Shown here: in pieces, positions 6,179 through 6,836 of the stretch
How positions within the stretch are numbered: position 1 is the first letter of the stretch
Layout of the letters: the number at the start of each line of letters is the position of its first letter
Position numbers and translations under genes: made by a program
Notes under the pieces: model-generated
Database searches by the model: none
Seen by the model: the letters and a program-made list of their open reading frames with translations, nothing else
Told to the model about the DNA's origin: nothing
From: an uncultured Eggerthella sp.
Lineage (GTDB): Bacteria > Actinomycetota > Coriobacteriia > Coriobacteriales > Eggerthellaceae
NCBI GenBank assembly: GCA_900547965.1
Contig: URJE01000075.1
Span: 1-6,836 of the forward strand
DNA: 6,836 nt
Reading direction: 5' to 3'

Positions 6179-6836
6179 GACTGCTCCTTCTTTATCTTTC
6201 GAGCGATATCCCTGCCCGCAAGGATGCCGCACGCCCAAGCCCAATGAAGGTTGTATCCGCCACACGGGCCGTCAACGTCAAGCGATTCGCCTAATACGTA
6301 CAAACCAGGCCAAGCTTTTAGCTCCAACGATTCCGCGCAGACAGATTCGGGGGCTATGCCACCGCGATGAACCTGGCACTGCGCTTCGTCGGCAATGCCT
6401 TGAACTGTAAGGGGAAACGCTTTCATGGTGCGCGATATACGACAGCACAGCTCCTGTTGCAGCGGTTCATCAGGCCGTACGCCAGATGCCGCCAACAGGG
6501 CAGCACCCAATTCGGGCAGGACAAAGCCCTTGAACAGCATGCGCGCCGGCTTGCCCTGAAGACGTTCGATACGCGTACGGATAGCGTCTTCGGCTTCACG
6601 GAGTTTCATAGCCGGAAGGAAATCGACCAGCAGCGTTTCGCCTGTATTCGCATAGCGCGAAGCGTTGAACACTACGATGCCCGAGATGCCATAGCCGCGG
6701 AACAACACTTCGCCCTCTTCGGAAAAGCCGCTGTTCGGAAGACTAATGCGAACGTGTGAGCGTATACCATCCAGCTCTTCGCTCGATACGTTTTCAGGAA
6801 ACGCTGCGGCAAGGGGGCCGAGCGTTGGACGCCACG
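6172..6836 (-). CDS. HI0933/BaiN-like NAD(P)/FAD-dependent oxidoreductase, C-terminal part
   Basis: The frame is open from the window's right edge to TAG at 6174-6172, giving about 220 residues; the N-terminal FAD-binding Rossmann motif lies outside. A GTG at 6708 is internal, since family sequence continues upstream of it. Recognisable blocks are RPTLGPL at the edge, SHVRISL, GEVLFRGYGISGIVVFNASRYA, and near the C terminus GLYVLGESLDVDGPCGGYNLHWAWACG, the strongly conserved end of the HI0933 (YhiN/BaiN, 'aminoacetone oxidase family') flavoproteins. The physiological reaction of most members is unknown. The gene overlaps the next flavoprotein by 7 bp, and that gene's ribosome site lies inside this one, so the two form one operon. 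The protein ends in a Lys-rich KIKKEQSC tail. Family assignment is firm and function is not. Confidence 0.9.
   Translation of the reverse strand, partial: WRPTLGPLAAAFPENVSSEELDGIRSHVRISLPNSGFSEEGEVLFRGYGISGIVVFNASRYANTGETLLVDFLPAMKLREAEDAIRTRIERLQGKPARMLFKGFVLPELGAALLAASGVRPDEPLQQELCCRISRTMKAFPLTVQGIADEAQCQVHRGGIAPESVCAESLELKAWPGLYVLGESLDVDGPCGGYNLHWAWACGILAGRDIARKIKKEQSC

Noticed and set aside
6179..6265. 29-residue N-terminal extension of the COG2509 protein (ATG at 6265)
   Set aside because: It would overlap the upstream gene by 94 bp, while ATG 6178 has AAGGAG five bases upstream and begins at a plausible family N terminus.

Overview
All supported genes in this window lie on the minus strand, so transcription runs from high to low coordinates. 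The sequence is moderately GC-rich, with strong Shine-Dalgarno sites, short or overlapping gene junctions and Cys-rich enzymes. These traits, plus two COG2509/HI0933-type flavoproteins side by side, suggest an anaerobic gut or oral bacterium, possibly Actinomycetota of class Coriobacteriia (Eggerthellales). This placement is inferred from overall character and no marker gene fixes it. I see no mobile element, CRISPR array, tRNA or rRNA.

In transcription order: (1) A flavoprotein pair at 6836-4499. The C-terminal part of an HI0933/BaiN-like FAD oxidoreductase runs in from the window edge and overlaps by 7 bp a 559-residue COG2509 FAD-dependent dehydrogenase. A strong hairpin terminator (4451-4490) ends this unit. 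(2) A 247-bp gap between terminator and next gene holds a 30-bp tandem duplication and possible promoter elements with a small dyad. (3) A likely operon: single-domain threonylcarbamoyl-AMP synthase (TsaC/YwlC type), an alpha/beta hydrolase of the monoacylglycerol lipase/lysophospholipase type with an unusual Ala/Ser/Asp/Gly tail, and glycerol kinase GlpK, with gaps of only 14 and 46 bp. (4) A 150-bp gap with a TATAAT element and a dyad, then ribose-5-phosphate isomerase B (rpiB). (5) A 147-bp gap unusually rich in inverted repeats, then the first 13 codons of a further unidentified gene at the left edge.

Functionally, the lipase and glycerol kinase fit together: hydrolysis of monoacylglycerol or lysophospholipid-like esters could release glycerol (or a glycerol derivative), and GlpK traps glycerol as glycerol-3-phosphate. 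RpiB belongs to pentose phosphate interconversion and TsaC to tRNA t6A modification, so the cluster mixes housekeeping and carbon use. Most of the window is ordinary core metabolism. The parts worth a second look are the hydrolase tail, the tight flavoprotein pair, and the dense palindromes in the intergenic regions, especially 51-172. I did not find convincing evidence of a wholly new system.
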